NCBI RefSeq assembly: GCF_019977395.1
Contig: NZ_AP024660.1
Coordinates: 4,154,001 to 4,218,000 of the forward strand
Direction of reading: 5' to 3'
Length of the DNA: 64,000 nucleotides
DNA from: Arthrobacter sp. NicSoilC5
GTDB taxonomy: Bacteria; Actinomycetota; Actinomycetes; Actinomycetales; Micrococcaceae
Both the position numbers and the translations under genes were made by a program. Under the pieces are notes generated by a model. It did not search any database. It was not told the origin of the DNA and saw only the letters and a program-made list of their open reading frames with translations. This document shows positions 8,920 through 17,119 of this stretch, in pieces. Numbering within the stretch: position 1 is the stretch's first letter; each line of letters begins with the position of its first letter.

Positions 8920-10124
8920 TACTTGGTACTCATTTCAGTCGTTGTGCTAGAGAAAAACTGTGTGGTCCTGGCCAGCGTGCCGGCATCGCCGAAGGCGCCG
9001 GCCTTGGTGACCAGGAGGGGGAGGGGCGCGGGCAGCAGGCTCATCACGACGCCGGGCTCAACCTCGCCCAGGACGGTAAAGCTGCCGACGCCGAGCGCCT
9101 TGAGGACCGCCGTCGCAGTCTCCCCGCCCGTCAGGATCAGGGCTTCGCAGTTCCCGATGCCGCCGGCAGTGGCCCTCGCCAGCGCTTCGGCCACGACCAA
9201 GGCCTGCGATTTGTCCACGGCACCCATCGGATTTGGCGTCAGCACGACGTCGGTCCGCAGCATCGCGGCCGCTACGTTCCGGGCAACCGTCGGGTCCTCC
9301 AGCGCCTGGTGGTCCAGCGTGATGTGCTCGGCACCTGCGGCGACAAGGGCCTCGGTGTGCTGCCGGGCGAGGCCGGAATAGCTGCCGATCACGGTCAGCG
9401 TCCGCTGTACGTGCTGTGCGTGGTCACGAAGGACATCGCGTCCTTCCTCGCGTGCGGCAACGTGGCCGGCCAGCCCGCCGGAACCCACCAGGAGGGCAGG
9501 AAAGTCCAGCAGGGCTGCCGCGGCGGCGATCTGCTGAAGGTCATCGTCAGAGACCGCGTCAAGTACGACGGCGTCAGTCCCGCGGTCCCGAAGGTCCTGC
9601 AGGTGCGCCGCCAGGTCCTCCGGGGTGCGTGCCGTTTCCCGGCCCACCAGTTCAGCGGAAAGACCTCCGGCGGCAACTGCTGCCGCCACGTCGCCGTCGA
9701 ACCGTCCCTGCGCGTTCTGCGCACCGTTGACATGGACCATGCCGCGTAGGGTGGTCCTTCCCGTGGCCGGAAAGGCAGGGGCCACCAGGGCCAGGCCCCT
9801 GCCGCGGCCGTTACTGACGCTGGCCAGCGCTGCGGCAATCTCGGGGCCGAGGTTGCCGCGGAGCAGCGAGTCGATCTTCTTGAAGACCTGCCGGTCCTGC
9901 CCAAGGGCCTGTGCCACCGCGGCAGCCACGGCGGAGGCAGCCTCCTCCGCCGCAAGGTAGCGGCTCTCGGTGTTGACCGACAAGATGTCCGCCTCCGGCC
10001 ACGTGGAGGCCAGGTCAAGGATTACGCAACTGCTGTGGGTGGGTCCGTAGGCTGCGGCGGCATCTGCCGCTCCCGTCAGGTCGTCGGCGATGATTGCCCA
10101 GCGCTTGGCTGCGGTGGCGTTCAT
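8919..10124 (-). CDS. Four-carbon acid sugar kinase (DUF1537 family)
   Basis: This 401-residue ATP-dependent kinase phosphorylates the 4-position of an acid sugar such as D-threonate or D-erythronate. The N-terminal domain shows [29 protein letters not shown] and [10 protein letters not shown]; the C-terminal nucleotide-binding domain shows [17 protein letters not shown] and [21 protein letters not shown]. The start ATG (10122-10124) overlaps the permease stop as ATGA and the stop overlaps the pdxA start by one base, so all three are translationally coupled. The family's role is established (DtnK and DenK); which of those this enzyme equals is not. Confidence 0.92.
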   Translation of the reverse strand: MNATAAKRWAIIADDLTGAADAAAAYGPTHSSCVILDLASTWPEADILSVNTESRYLAAEEAASAVAAAVAQALGQDRQVFKKIDSLLRGNLGPEIAAALASVSNGRGRGLALVAPAFPATGRTTLRGMVHVNGAQNAQGRFDGDVAAAVAAGGLSAELVGRETARTPEDLAAHLQDLRDRGTDAVVLDAVSDDDLQQIAAAAALLDFPALLVGSGGLAGHVAAREEGRDVLRDHAQHVQRTLTVIGSYSGLARQHTEALVAAGAEHITLDHQALEDPTVARNVAAAMLRTDVVLTPNPMGAVDKSQALVVAEALARATAGGIGNCEALILTGGETATAVLKALGVGSFTVLGEVEPGVVMSLLPAPLPLLVTKAGAFGDAGTLARTTQFFSSTTTEMSTK

Positions 10125-11110
10125 ACTGCTGGGGACACCTCGCGGGTTTCCACGGTCTGCTTGGCCTTCAGGCGCTTAGCGTACCAAGCGACCATGAGGG
10201 GGCAGCCGATGGCGGTGACCACCACGGAGGCTGCCACCAGCACGGTGGCGGGGCCGGCTGCGGCAGAGTAGGCCGGGTTGGCGGCGGCCACCAGCATGGG
10301 AACGGTGGCGGCGTTGCCGGCAGTGGTTGCTGCCGCGAGGCCGGCGATGCCCGAGCCGCCGGTCAGCTTGTCAGCGAAGAAGAGCACGGCGCCGCCGGCG
10401 ATGAGCACGAACAGGCCCAGGCCGAGGCCCAGCAGTCCGGCGTTGAGCACCTGGCCCAGGTTCAGGCCGAAGCCGAGGGCCAGGGCGAAGAACGGAATCA
10501 GCACCGGTGCCGCGGAGGAGAGGAACTTGCGCATGGCCGGGTCCAGGGCGCCCAGGATCGCACCGAGGAGCAGGGGGATGATGGCGCCCACCAGGGCCTG
10601 CCATGGGAAGGCTGAGAGACCTGCGACGCCGAGGGTCACCATGGTCAGGAAGGGGCCGGATTCAAGGGTCATCACGGAGTACGCCGCAACGTCCTTGGGC
10701 TTGCCGTACTGGCCCATGAGTGCCATGTACATGCCGCCGTTGGTGTCGTTGAGGGCGGCCAGGATGGCCAGGACCGAGAGGCCCGAGAGCAGTCCGCCGT
10801 CGATGGGAAGTTCACCCATGAACCTGCCGGCGATGACGCCGATGATGATGGCGAACAGGACCTTGCTGCCGAACAGCACGCCGCCCTTTTTCAGGATGTA
10901 CGGGGTGGCTTTGATATCGATGCTCGCGCCCATGCAGACATAGAAGACCGCAAGGATGGTGGTGCCGCCGGTGAAGAGCGCGCCCGTGAAGGAGCCGAAG
11001 AACTTGGCGGAATCCGGGGCGAAGGTGCCGAGGACGGCGCCGATGAGCAGGGGGATCAGCATCATGCCGCCAGGAACCTTTTCCATAGTGGCCTTGATTG
11101 GGACAGACAT
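10121..11110 (-). CDS. kdgT: 2-keto-3-deoxygluconate permease family transporter (KdgT-like)
   Basis: This 329-residue inner-membrane transporter has about ten hydrophobic segments. It carries KdgT-family motifs such as [49 protein letters not shown] and [20 protein letters not shown]. Classic KdgT imports 2-keto-3-deoxygluconate with protons. Here the coupled kinase and PdxA2 genes suggest uptake of threonate, erythronate or a similar four-carbon acid sugar. It is the first gene of the operon, and its upstream region carries the palindromic GCGCAA array. The stop overlaps the kinase start by four bases. No clear AGGAGG precedes the ATG at 11110, only a GAGG within CAATGAGGTTGC. Confidence 0.9.
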   Translation of the reverse strand: MSVPIKATMEKVPGGMMLIPLLIGAVLGTFAPDSAKFFGSFTGALFTGGTTILAVFYVCMGASIDIKATPYILKKGGVLFGSKVLFAIIIGVIAGRFMGELPIDGGLLSGLSVLAILAALNDTNGGMYMALMGQYGKPKDVAAYSVMTLESGPFLTMVTLGVAGLSAFPWQALVGAIIPLLLGAILGALDPAMRKFLSSAAPVLIPFFALALGFGLNLGQVLNAGLLGLGLGLFVLIAGGAVLFFADKLTGGSGIAGLAAATTAGNAATVPMLVAAANPAYSAAAGPATVLVAASVVVTAIGCPLMVAWYAKRLKAKQTVETREVSPAV

Positions 11111-11199
11111 AAAGCAACCTCATTGTTGTTTGGGGAGGGGGAGGTCGGGCGGGCCGCCCAAAAGCATGATGTAGATCATAGGCACTACTGCGTGATTAG

Positions 11200-11227
11200 C
11201 GCAAGGCTACTTGCGCGAAACGCGCAA
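11200..11227. promoter_or_regulatory. Alternating GCGCAA operator array upstream of kdgT
   Basis: Two overlapping palindromes are visible: GCGCAAG-GCTA-CTTGCGC (11200-11217) and TTGCGCG-AA-CGCGCAA (11212-11227), sharing the middle half-site; a weaker GGCGCACAA follows at about 11239-11247. Repeated short half-sites of this kind are typical of DeoR-family operators. The array lies 90-117 bases upstream of kdgT and just in front of the divergent DUF3841 gene. Confidence 0.6.
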
Positions 11228-11296
11228 TCCGGATGATTGGCGCACAATCTGGCCTCGCGCCGTCGCAATGTCAGGGGCAGCTTTTACGCTCTGCCT

Positions 11297-11962
11297 GTGC
11301 CGAAATTTCCTGTTGCCCGTTCCCGCGCTGACCGTGCAGTGCCGGCCGGCCGAGTGGGCTATGACCTGACCGCCAGCCGTCTCCTGCTCCACACCTTCCA
11401 GACCGAGGATGCTTTCGAGGAGCTCCTTTCGACCGGGCAGCTCCTTCCGGACCCAGATCTGGCGGAGCCGCTGTTCGCCGACGCCTATGCCTGGATGTTC
11501 CGGGAGATGGACCGCCGCCTTCCCACCAGCGGCGACGGCGCCCTTTGGTTCTGGGCGCGCACTACCCGTGAATACCTGGTTGACAGCTGCAGGCGCAACC
11601 GGGGAGACGTCCTGCTCACGTGCCGGATTCCGCGGGAACGGATGCTGCTCTCGCACCACTGGGACTGGCATTGCGCCCTCAGCGGCATTCCGCACGTGCT
11701 GGAACTGCCCGGTGAAAGCGATGATGACTACGAGGCACGGCGGGACCGGATCTGGGACGAAGTCGAAGACCGGAAGGGCGCAGCCGGTGTGCTTGGAAAG
11801 GGATTCCGGGACTGGCCCGAGGACGTGCGCAGGGATCTCGAACGGAGCTGGGAGCAGTTCCTCGACCCGTCAACCTACGGCAGGTGGGACACCGTGCAGG
11901 CAACGGCGCATGCTCTGTACGCCGAGGACGTCGTCAGTGCCGTGCGGCTGGACCCGCGGTAG
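11297..11962 (+). CDS. DUF3841 domain-containing protein
   Basis: This roughly 221-residue cytoplasmic protein is recognised as DUF3841 from the opening LLLHTFQTEDAFEELLSTG, the central RMLLSHHWDWHCALSG and the C-terminal WEQFLDPSTYGRWDTVQATA. Function is unknown; the fold resembles toxin-like or ADP-ribosyl-type DUFs only by loose impression. The start is uncertain: I use GTG at 11297, but GTG at 11354 would begin right before the conserved core, and no strong ribosome site decides between them. It is divergent from kdgT and would share the GCGCAA operator region, so its expression may respond to the same repressor. Confidence 0.7.
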   Translation: MPKFPVARSRADRAVPAGRVGYDLTASRLLLHTFQTEDAFEELLSTGQLLPDPDLAEPLFADAYAWMFREMDRRLPTSGDGALWFWARTTREYLVDSCRRNRGDVLLTCRIPRERMLLSHHWDWHCALSGIPHVLELPGESDDDYEARRDRIWDEVEDRKGAAGVLGKGFRDWPEDVRRDLERSWEQFLDPSTYGRWDTVQATAHALYAEDVVSAVRLDPR

Positions 11963-12313
11963 GAGCCCGTCCGGTGCGCGAGTTCCCAAGGCACGCCTGA
12001 GCGCCGGCCGCGGGAAACCGGCGTCGTCGGCGTCACTGGGCGAAACTGCACGTTCGTGCAAACGCCTGTGGTCGCTTGGCCCGCCGCTGGCATGCCCCCA
12101 TTTAGCTACTCACCAGTAACAATACGCGTGCTGTGGGTCACAGTTGCCGCGGAGGCTGCTGCTGGTAAGCCCGGGTTTTGGCCGCACGTTCGTGCACTTC
12201 CGCTGCGCAGGAGCAGCACCACTGCCAGCATGGAAAACCTCGGCCGGACCTGATGGACACCCCCAAGACCATCAGCCCGGCTTCCCCATAGACAGATGAA
12301 CAAAGAGGTTTCC
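11963..12313. promoter_or_regulatory. Gene-free 350-base region with three palindromes upstream of lipase
   Basis: I see no gene here. Two copies of GCACGTTCGTGCA, a palindrome with a TT centre, lie at 12048-12060 and 12184-12196, 136 bases apart, and CTGTG-GGT-CACAG lies at 12131-12143. They look like operators for the secreted lipase that starts at 12314. Confidence 0.5.
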
Positions 12314-13156
12314 ATGTCCTTGCTTAGCCGAGCCCTGTCCGTTGCCGCCGCAGCCGTCCTGACCTCATCCCTGATGGCCGCCCCCGCCCAGGCCGTCGAC
12401 ATCTCCCCGCCCGGGGCCAACGACTGGTCCTGCAAACCTTCAGCCGAGCATCCTTACCCGGTGGTGTTGGTTCCCGGAACGTTCGAGAGCATGGAGAAGA
12501 ACTGGTCCACGCTCTCGCCGGACCTCAAGAGCCGGGGCTACTGCGTCTTCGCCCTCAACTACGGTGCCACCAACGGCGTTTACGCCACGGCCCCGGTCAA
12601 GGATTCGGCGAATGAACTTGCCCCGTTCGTGGACGCTGTCCGCTCCGCTACCGGCGCCAAGCAGGTGGACCTGGTGGGCCACAGCCAGGGCGGCATGATG
12701 CCCCGCTATTACATGGGCTTCCTGGGTGGCGCCAAGTACGTCCACCAGCTTGTCGGCATCGCACCGTCCAATCACGGCACCGAAGGCGTGATCCTTCCGC
12801 CGCCGGATCTGGTGCCCACGCCCGACTACACCGCCGCCGGATGCGCCGCGTGCGCAGACCAGCAGGCCGGTTCGCCGTTCATGCAGGAGCTGAACTCGAT
12901 CGGCGATACCGTCGCGGGCCCTGCCTACACGGTCATTTCCACCACCCATGATGAAGTGGTCATCCCGTACAACAGCCAGTTCCTGAGCGGCAGCGCCCGG
13001 CAGGTCACCAACATCACTATCCAGGACAAGTGCCCGGCCGACGTCATCGAACACGACCAGGCGCCCAATGATCCCGTGGTGCACCAGCTGGTGGCCAATG
13101 CCCTGGCCCAGGCGTCCGGCCCGGCGGATCCCGCCTACCAGCCCGCCTGCATTTAG
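12314..13156 (+). CDS. Secreted alpha/beta-hydrolase, triacylglycerol lipase type
   Basis: This 280-residue secreted esterase or lipase has a signal peptide ending near APAQA|VD. The oxyanion segment VVLVPGTFESMEKNW is followed by the nucleophile elbow VDLVGHSQGGMMPRYY, with catalytic Ser in GHSQG, and later by the acid and base region TTHDEVVIPY and VIEHDQAPND. Cysteines in CKPSAEH, GYC, CAAC, DKC and PAC suggest disulfides. It resembles actinobacterial lipases of the EstA/LipA class. The ATG at 12314 follows AAAGAGGTTTCC; an ATG 18 bases upstream is in frame but lacks a site. A 20-bp terminator follows. It would hydrolyse extracellular esters or lipids. Confidence 0.9.
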   Translation: MSLLSRALSVAAAAVLTSSLMAAPAQAVDISPPGANDWSCKPSAEHPYPVVLVPGTFESMEKNWSTLSPDLKSRGYCVFALNYGATNGVYATAPVKDSANELAPFVDAVRSATGAKQVDLVGHSQGGMMPRYYMGFLGGAKYVHQLVGIAPSNHGTEGVILPPPDLVPTPDYTAAGCAACADQQAGSPFMQELNSIGDTVAGPAYTVISTTHDEVVIPYNSQFLSGSARQVTNITIQDKCPADVIEHDQAPNDPVVHQLVANALAQASGPADPAYQPACI

Positions 13157-13168
13157 GCGTAAAGACGT

Positions 13169-13213
13169 ACGACGGCGGGAGGCCGGCTCTGAAAGCCGGC
13201 CTCCCGCCGTCGT
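13169..13213. terminator. Bidirectional intrinsic terminator (20-bp stem)
   Basis: Arms 13169-13188 and 13194-13213 are perfectly complementary around the loop CTGAA. It lies between the convergent lipase and MFS genes and can serve both. The outer stem TACGACGGCGG recurs in the hairpin at 59407-59454. Confidence 0.8.
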
Positions 13214-13240
13214 GGTGTCTAAAGCCCCGGCCGCGTTTGC

Positions 13241-14461
13241 TTAGCCGGCGTGCTCCGGCGCCGGGTTCCGCGCGGAAATGACCTGCGGTACCGTCACGAG
13301 TGCCACGACGGCCAGGGCGCCGGCGGCGGCGAACGCGTAGAAGCCCCACGGGTAGGCGATGCCAGCGGCCACCAGTCCGCCGGTCACGGCAGGTCCGGCG
13401 ATGGCGCCCACGCGGCCCACGCCGGCGGCGAAACCGAGGGCGGTGGCGCGCAGCCGGGCCGGGAACAGCTGGCTGACCCAGGCGTACACGAGGACCTGGG
13501 AGCTGAAGACGAACACTCCCGTGACGAAGACCAGGGCGTTGAGCAGGATGGCGTTGTCAACCTTGACGCTGAGAAGGGCAAGGCAGACCGCGGACAGGCC
13601 AAACCAGAGCAGCACGATCCGCTTGGTTCCGTGCTTGTCCGCCAGGATGCCGGCGATGATCAGGCCGGCCACGGCGCCAAGGTTCAGCACCAGGAGCAGC
13701 GAGATGCCCGCGCTGACGGGATATCCCGCGGACGCCATGAGCTGCGGCAGCCAGGTGTTCAGGCCGTAGACCAGCAGGAGCCCCATGAACGAGGCCGCAG
13801 CGATGGCCAAGGCCACCAGTGGGTACGGCTTCTTCGCGAGGTCGCGGACACTGCCCTGCTCCTGCTTCTTGGCCTCCCGTTCTGCCGGCAGGGTCTCAGG
13901 GAGCTTGAACCAGAGGAGGGGCACCAAGGCCAGGCCCGCAATGCCGCCCACCACGAACATGGTGCGCCAGTCCGGGATGACCATCAGCGCCAGGAAGGCC
14001 GTGGCCACTGCGCCTGCGTGGTAGCCGGTCATGGTCCGGGTGGTCGACTTGCCCGCGGAGCCGGCGGGTGCGTAATCGTTCATGTAGGCCAGGGCAACCG
14101 GGAGGCAGGCGCCAAGCCCCAGGCCGGCCAGCAGCCGGAACGTGCTGAACACTGCCACGTTGGGCGCCCAAATCACCGCGATGGTGAAGATGGAGAACCA
14201 CAGAACGCAGGCAACCAGCAGCTTGCGGTGCCCGAACCGGTCCGACAACGGGGCAATGAACAGTGCGCCGAGTCCCACGCCCACCAGGGAGATGGTGGCG
14301 GCCAGCGTGGCGCCGACCGCGTCGAAGCCAAGCTCGCCGCTTTTGATGAGTGTGGGAATGACGGTGCCAAGCACCACCAGGTCGAAGCCGTCCAGGACCA
14401 TGGCCAGCCAGCAAAGCCAGACCGGCCAGCGTGACGCGCGGGTGGAAGGAGACGTAGTCAT
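13241..14461 (-). CDS. MFS transporter, aromatic acid:H+ symporter (AAHS, PcaK/BenK-like)
   Basis: This 406-residue inner-membrane symporter has twelve predicted helices. The N-terminal LDGFDLVVLGTVIPTLI, the loop DRFGHRKLLVACV and the central RLLAGLGLGACLPVALAYM match the AAHS family that takes up protocatechuate, benzoate, 4-hydroxybenzoate and relatives. The open frame extends far upstream, but the ATG at 14461 follows AAAGAGGATTAC and starts the conserved N-terminus. No aromatic catabolic genes lie beside it in this window, so it may act as an orphan importer. A palindrome ATGTTCG-N5-CGAACAT 123 bases upstream resembles IclR-type operators used for aromatic uptake genes. Confidence 0.9.
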   Translation of the reverse strand: MTTSPSTRASRWPVWLCWLAMVLDGFDLVVLGTVIPTLIKSGELGFDAVGATLAATISLVGVGLGALFIAPLSDRFGHRKLLVACVLWFSIFTIAVIWAPNVAVFSTFRLLAGLGLGACLPVALAYMNDYAPAGSAGKSTTRTMTGYHAGAVATAFLALMVIPDWRTMFVVGGIAGLALVPLLWFKLPETLPAEREAKKQEQGSVRDLAKKPYPLVALAIAAASFMGLLLVYGLNTWLPQLMASAGYPVSAGISLLLVLNLGAVAGLIIAGILADKHGTKRIVLLWFGLSAVCLALLSVKVDNAILLNALVFVTGVFVFSSQVLVYAWVSQLFPARLRATALGFAAGVGRVGAIAGPAVTGGLVAAGIAYPWGFYAFAAAGALAVVALVTVPQVISARNPAPEHAG

Positions 14462-14583
14462 GTAATCCTCTTTGATCAGGGAAGCGGGAGCGGCACGCCG
14501 CGATGCGAGCCCGGTCACCAGGGGGAGTGACCCACGGCATGCTTTCTCATGGGAGGCTACCGCGAAGTTCATTAAACGTACAA

Positions 14584-14602
14584 ATGTTCGATCAGCGAAC
14601 AT
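14584..14602. promoter_or_regulatory. Palindrome ATGTTCG-N5-CGAACAT, possible IclR-type operator
   Basis: This perfect 7-bp inverted repeat with a 5-base spacer sits in the divergent gap between the AAHS transporter (start 14461) and the first subtilase (start 14681). The half-site TGTTCG resembles PcaR/PobR-class operators; no cognate regulator is adjacent. Confidence 0.4.
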
Positions 14603-14680
14603 GCCGGGCGAAACTCCTCTTGCCAGAGTTGCTTGTGGCAAGGCCTGTTCAGGTGTGGCCTGTGGGGCGCAAGATAAGCC

Positions 14681-15946
14681 ATGAAAAAGATGCTTACCGC
14701 AGGCCTGGCTGCGATGGTCCTGGTCCTCGGCGCAGTAACGGCGGCTGCCCCGGGGAACGGCGCCCCGCCGTCCTCGCCCGTACCGGGACAAATCCTGGTC
14801 AAATTCCGGGACAACAGCGCCGCTGCCGGGGTCCTGGGCCAGCATGGGCTCACCGACGGCCCGGCGATAGGCAGCACCGGCGCCCACCTCATCACAGTGC
14901 CGGCGGGCAGGGAACTGCAGCTCGTGGCGGCGCTGGGCCGCAGTTCCGCCGTTGAGTACGCCGAACCGGACGAACTGGTTACTGCCGCCACGGCCGACCC
15001 GTACTTCGACCGGCAGTACGCCCTGCAGAACACGGGCCAATCCTTCACGAACACCGACGGAACGGTAACCGTCGCCGCGGGCACCACGGACGCCGATGTG
15101 GACGCCGTCGAGGCGTGGAATGTCACCATGGGAACCGGCGTCCGGGTGGCCATCATCGATTCCGGGGTTGCCATCAACCACGAGGACATCTCATCCAAGG
15201 TGGTGGACCGGGCAAACTTCAGCGACACCCAGATCCTCGCCCCGGAGGATTACGACCAGTACGGCCACGGCACCCACGTGGCCGGCATCGTGGCGGCCAC
15301 GGCGGACAACTCCCTGGGCGTGGCAGGCGTGTGCCCGGGCTGTTCCATCCTGGACGCCAAGGTCCTCAACAGCAGCGGGTCCGGCTCTTCCTCGGGCATT
15401 GCCAAGGGCCTCGACTGGGCTGTCGGCAAGGGTGCCAAGGTCATCAACATGAGCCTGGGCCAGCGGGTGTCGTCACGGACCCTCGAAGCTGCCGTGAACA
15501 ACGCCTGGAACCAGGGAGTGGTGATCGTAGCCGCGGCCGGCAACGCCGGTACCCAGGCCCAGGTCTACCCGGGCGCTTATCCGAACGTCATAGCGGTAGC
15601 AGCAACCGATAACAATGACGCCAAGGCGTCCTTCTCCACGTACGGCAAATGGGTGGACGTCGCTGCCCCGGGGGTCCGGGTCTACTCGACCCTCCCGACC
15701 TACACGTCCGTCCTTGGTACGCAGAACAAGCTTTCGCCCGGATACGACATCCTCAGCGGCACGTCAATGGCCTCACCCATCGTCGCCGCCACTGCGGCGC
15801 TTGTGTGGAGCACCCCATCGGGCACGTCAAACGCAACCGTCCGCGCCAAGGTGGAATCCTCAGCTGATCCCATCACCGGCACGGGTTCCTACTGGGCGCA
15901 CGGCCGGGTGAACGCCTGCAAAGCAGTGGACGCCGCCGGTTGTTGA
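14681..15946 (+). CDS. Secreted S8 family serine peptidase (subtilase), paralogue 1
   Basis: This 421-residue secreted subtilisin-like protease has a signal peptide (residues 1 to about 27), an I9-like propeptide (GQILVKFRD to VEYAEPDE) and a thermitase-like catalytic domain from about 105. The triad is complete: Asp160 in IIDSGV, His196 in HGTHVAG and Ser362 in SGTSMASP, with oxyanion Asn288 in AAAGNAG. A GVCPGC motif near 216-221 probably forms a disulfide. It is about the same length as, and collinear with, the subtilase at 17120-18379, indicating a local duplication with a metallophosphoesterase lipoprotein between the copies. The ribosome site is weak (GGGGCGCAAGATAAGCC before ATG) and matches that of the second copy. 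Confidence 0.93.
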   Translation: MKKMLTAGLAAMVLVLGAVTAAAPGNGAPPSSPVPGQILVKFRDNSAAAGVLGQHGLTDGPAIGSTGAHLITVPAGRELQLVAALGRSSAVEYAEPDELVTAATADPYFDRQYALQNTGQSFTNTDGTVTVAAGTTDADVDAVEAWNVTMGTGVRVAIIDSGVAINHEDISSKVVDRANFSDTQILAPEDYDQYGHGTHVAGIVAATADNSLGVAGVCPGCSILDAKVLNSSGSGSSSGIAKGLDWAVGKGAKVINMSLGQRVSSRTLEAAVNNAWNQGVVIVAAAGNAGTQAQVYPGAYPNVIAVAATDNNDAKASFSTYGKWVDVAAPGVRVYSTLPTYTSVLGTQNKLSPGYDILSGTSMASPIVAATAALVWSTPSGTSNATVRAKVESSADPITGTGSYWAHGRVNACKAVDAAGC

Positions 15947-16020
15947 GCGTGGCAGGCGGGGGTGCGGGCCCGCCGTCGTCCTCCCGCCGTCCGGTCCTGA
16001 TTCCCGAAGGAGGCAACGGG

Positions 16021-17022
16021 ATGCAGCCAGCGCTCCCTCGATCCAGGCGCTTTCGGCGTGCAGCAGCAACAGGCGCCGCCCTGCTGGCGCTCTTTGCCAC
16101 GGGCTGCACCGGCACCCCGTCTCCACCGGGCAGCGCCTCACCGGCGCCGGATATCCATATCGCCGCTGTGGGCGATATGAACCCCCCTGCGAACACTGAC
16201 CCGGACAGCCCATCCGGCCGGAACGGTGCGGCGATCAGCAAGCTGGTCAGGACCAACGATATTGACGCGTTCCTGGGGCTCGGGGACTTCCAGTACAGCA
16301 CCGCACGCTGCGAGGACTACGTGAACTTCTGGAAACCGCTGTGGGGCGGCACCCTGCCCAAGATGTACTGGGTGTCCGGCCCGAACCACGACTGGGAACC
16401 CGGCCGCAACGAAGACCTGGACAACTTCATGAACGGCCAATGCCCGGGGTCCCCGGACAAGGCGGCCATCAACGAGGAACGCGGGTTCATCGCGAACGGC
16501 CAGCCGTACTCCAGGGATTTCGGGAAATGGCACTTCGCCTTCCTGCCATCCGCGCTGTGGCGGTACGACACCGCGGAGGCCAAGGCCGCGACCGGCTGGC
16601 TGGACAAGGATCTTGCTGCTGCGGAGGCGGCAGGCCAGCACCTGGCAGTCGTCTACCACGAGCCGTACTTCACGTCGGAGACGAGCGAGCACCGGCGGAC
16701 TGCCGCCCAGAAGCCGTGGATCGATGTGATGTGGAAGCACCGCGTCCGGCTAACCCTGTCCGGTTCACAGCACAACTACGAGCGGTCCTGCCCCGTCAAC
16801 AAGGCAGACAAGTGCGTCGATGAGGGCATGACCGCGTTCCAGGTTTCGACGGGAGGCATAGACCTGCGTCCTTTCACCAGCAGTCCGCCGTACATCGCAA
16901 AGCGGTTCAGCGACACCCATGGGTTCCTCCGGCTGACGCTCCATGCCGACGGTTCATTCGGCTGGAACTTCGTGGCCACCACGGGGTCAGGGGAGGATTC
17001 GGGGACCCGCTCCGCGCCGTGA
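16021..17022 (+). CDS. Metallophosphoesterase lipoprotein
   Basis: This 333-residue lipoprotein is anchored outside the membrane. An arginine-rich start is followed by a hydrophobic stretch and the lipobox LFATGC (Cys about 27). The metallophosphoesterase core shows IAAVGDMN, FLGLGDFQY, SGPNHDWE, VVYHEPYF and LSGSQHNYER, together covering the dinuclear metal ligands of purple-acid-phosphatase-like enzymes. One ligand motif reads GPNHD rather than the usual GNHE or GNHD. The ATG at 16021 follows GAAGGAGGCAACGGG; a longer in-frame start lacks both site and lipobox placement. It stands between two duplicated subtilases and may be cotranscribed with the first. It probably releases phosphate from extracellular esters. 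Confidence 0.88.
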   Translation: MQPALPRSRRFRRAAATGAALLALFATGCTGTPSPPGSASPAPDIHIAAVGDMNPPANTDPDSPSGRNGAAISKLVRTNDIDAFLGLGDFQYSTARCEDYVNFWKPLWGGTLPKMYWVSGPNHDWEPGRNEDLDNFMNGQCPGSPDKAAINEERGFIANGQPYSRDFGKWHFAFLPSALWRYDTAEAKAATGWLDKDLAAAEAAGQHLAVVYHEPYFTSETSEHRRTAAQKPWIDVMWKHRVRLTLSGSQHNYERSCPVNKADKCVDEGMTAFQVSTGGIDLRPFTSSPPYIAKRFSDTHGFLRLTLHADGSFGWNFVATTGSGEDSGTRSAP

Positions 17023-17076
17023 CCACGCCTGGTGATCCCTCCCGGGAAGCGCGGCGGAGACCATCTTTGGGGCTTT

Positions 17077-17085
17077 TACCCCTAG
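17077..17085. promoter_or_regulatory. TACCCCTAG motif upstream of second subtilase
   Basis: The nonamer lies 35-43 bases before the subtilase start at 17120 and matches the core of the CCCCTAGGGG elements at 20717-20748 upstream of the PKD protein, suggesting a shared regulator or promoter element. Confidence 0.3.
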
Positions 17086-17119
17086 CCGGGCCGCCCGGCC
17101 CGGGGCAAAGATAGCCGGC

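Noticed and set aside
13250..14434. Plus-strand open frame opposite the AAHS transporter
   Set aside because: No motif or ribosome site; composition is that of an antisense shadow of a membrane protein.
14462..15181. Upstream extension of the AAHS transporter frame
   Set aside because: It would run antisense through the subtilase gene; ATG 14461 has an AAAGAGGA site and begins the conserved N-terminus.
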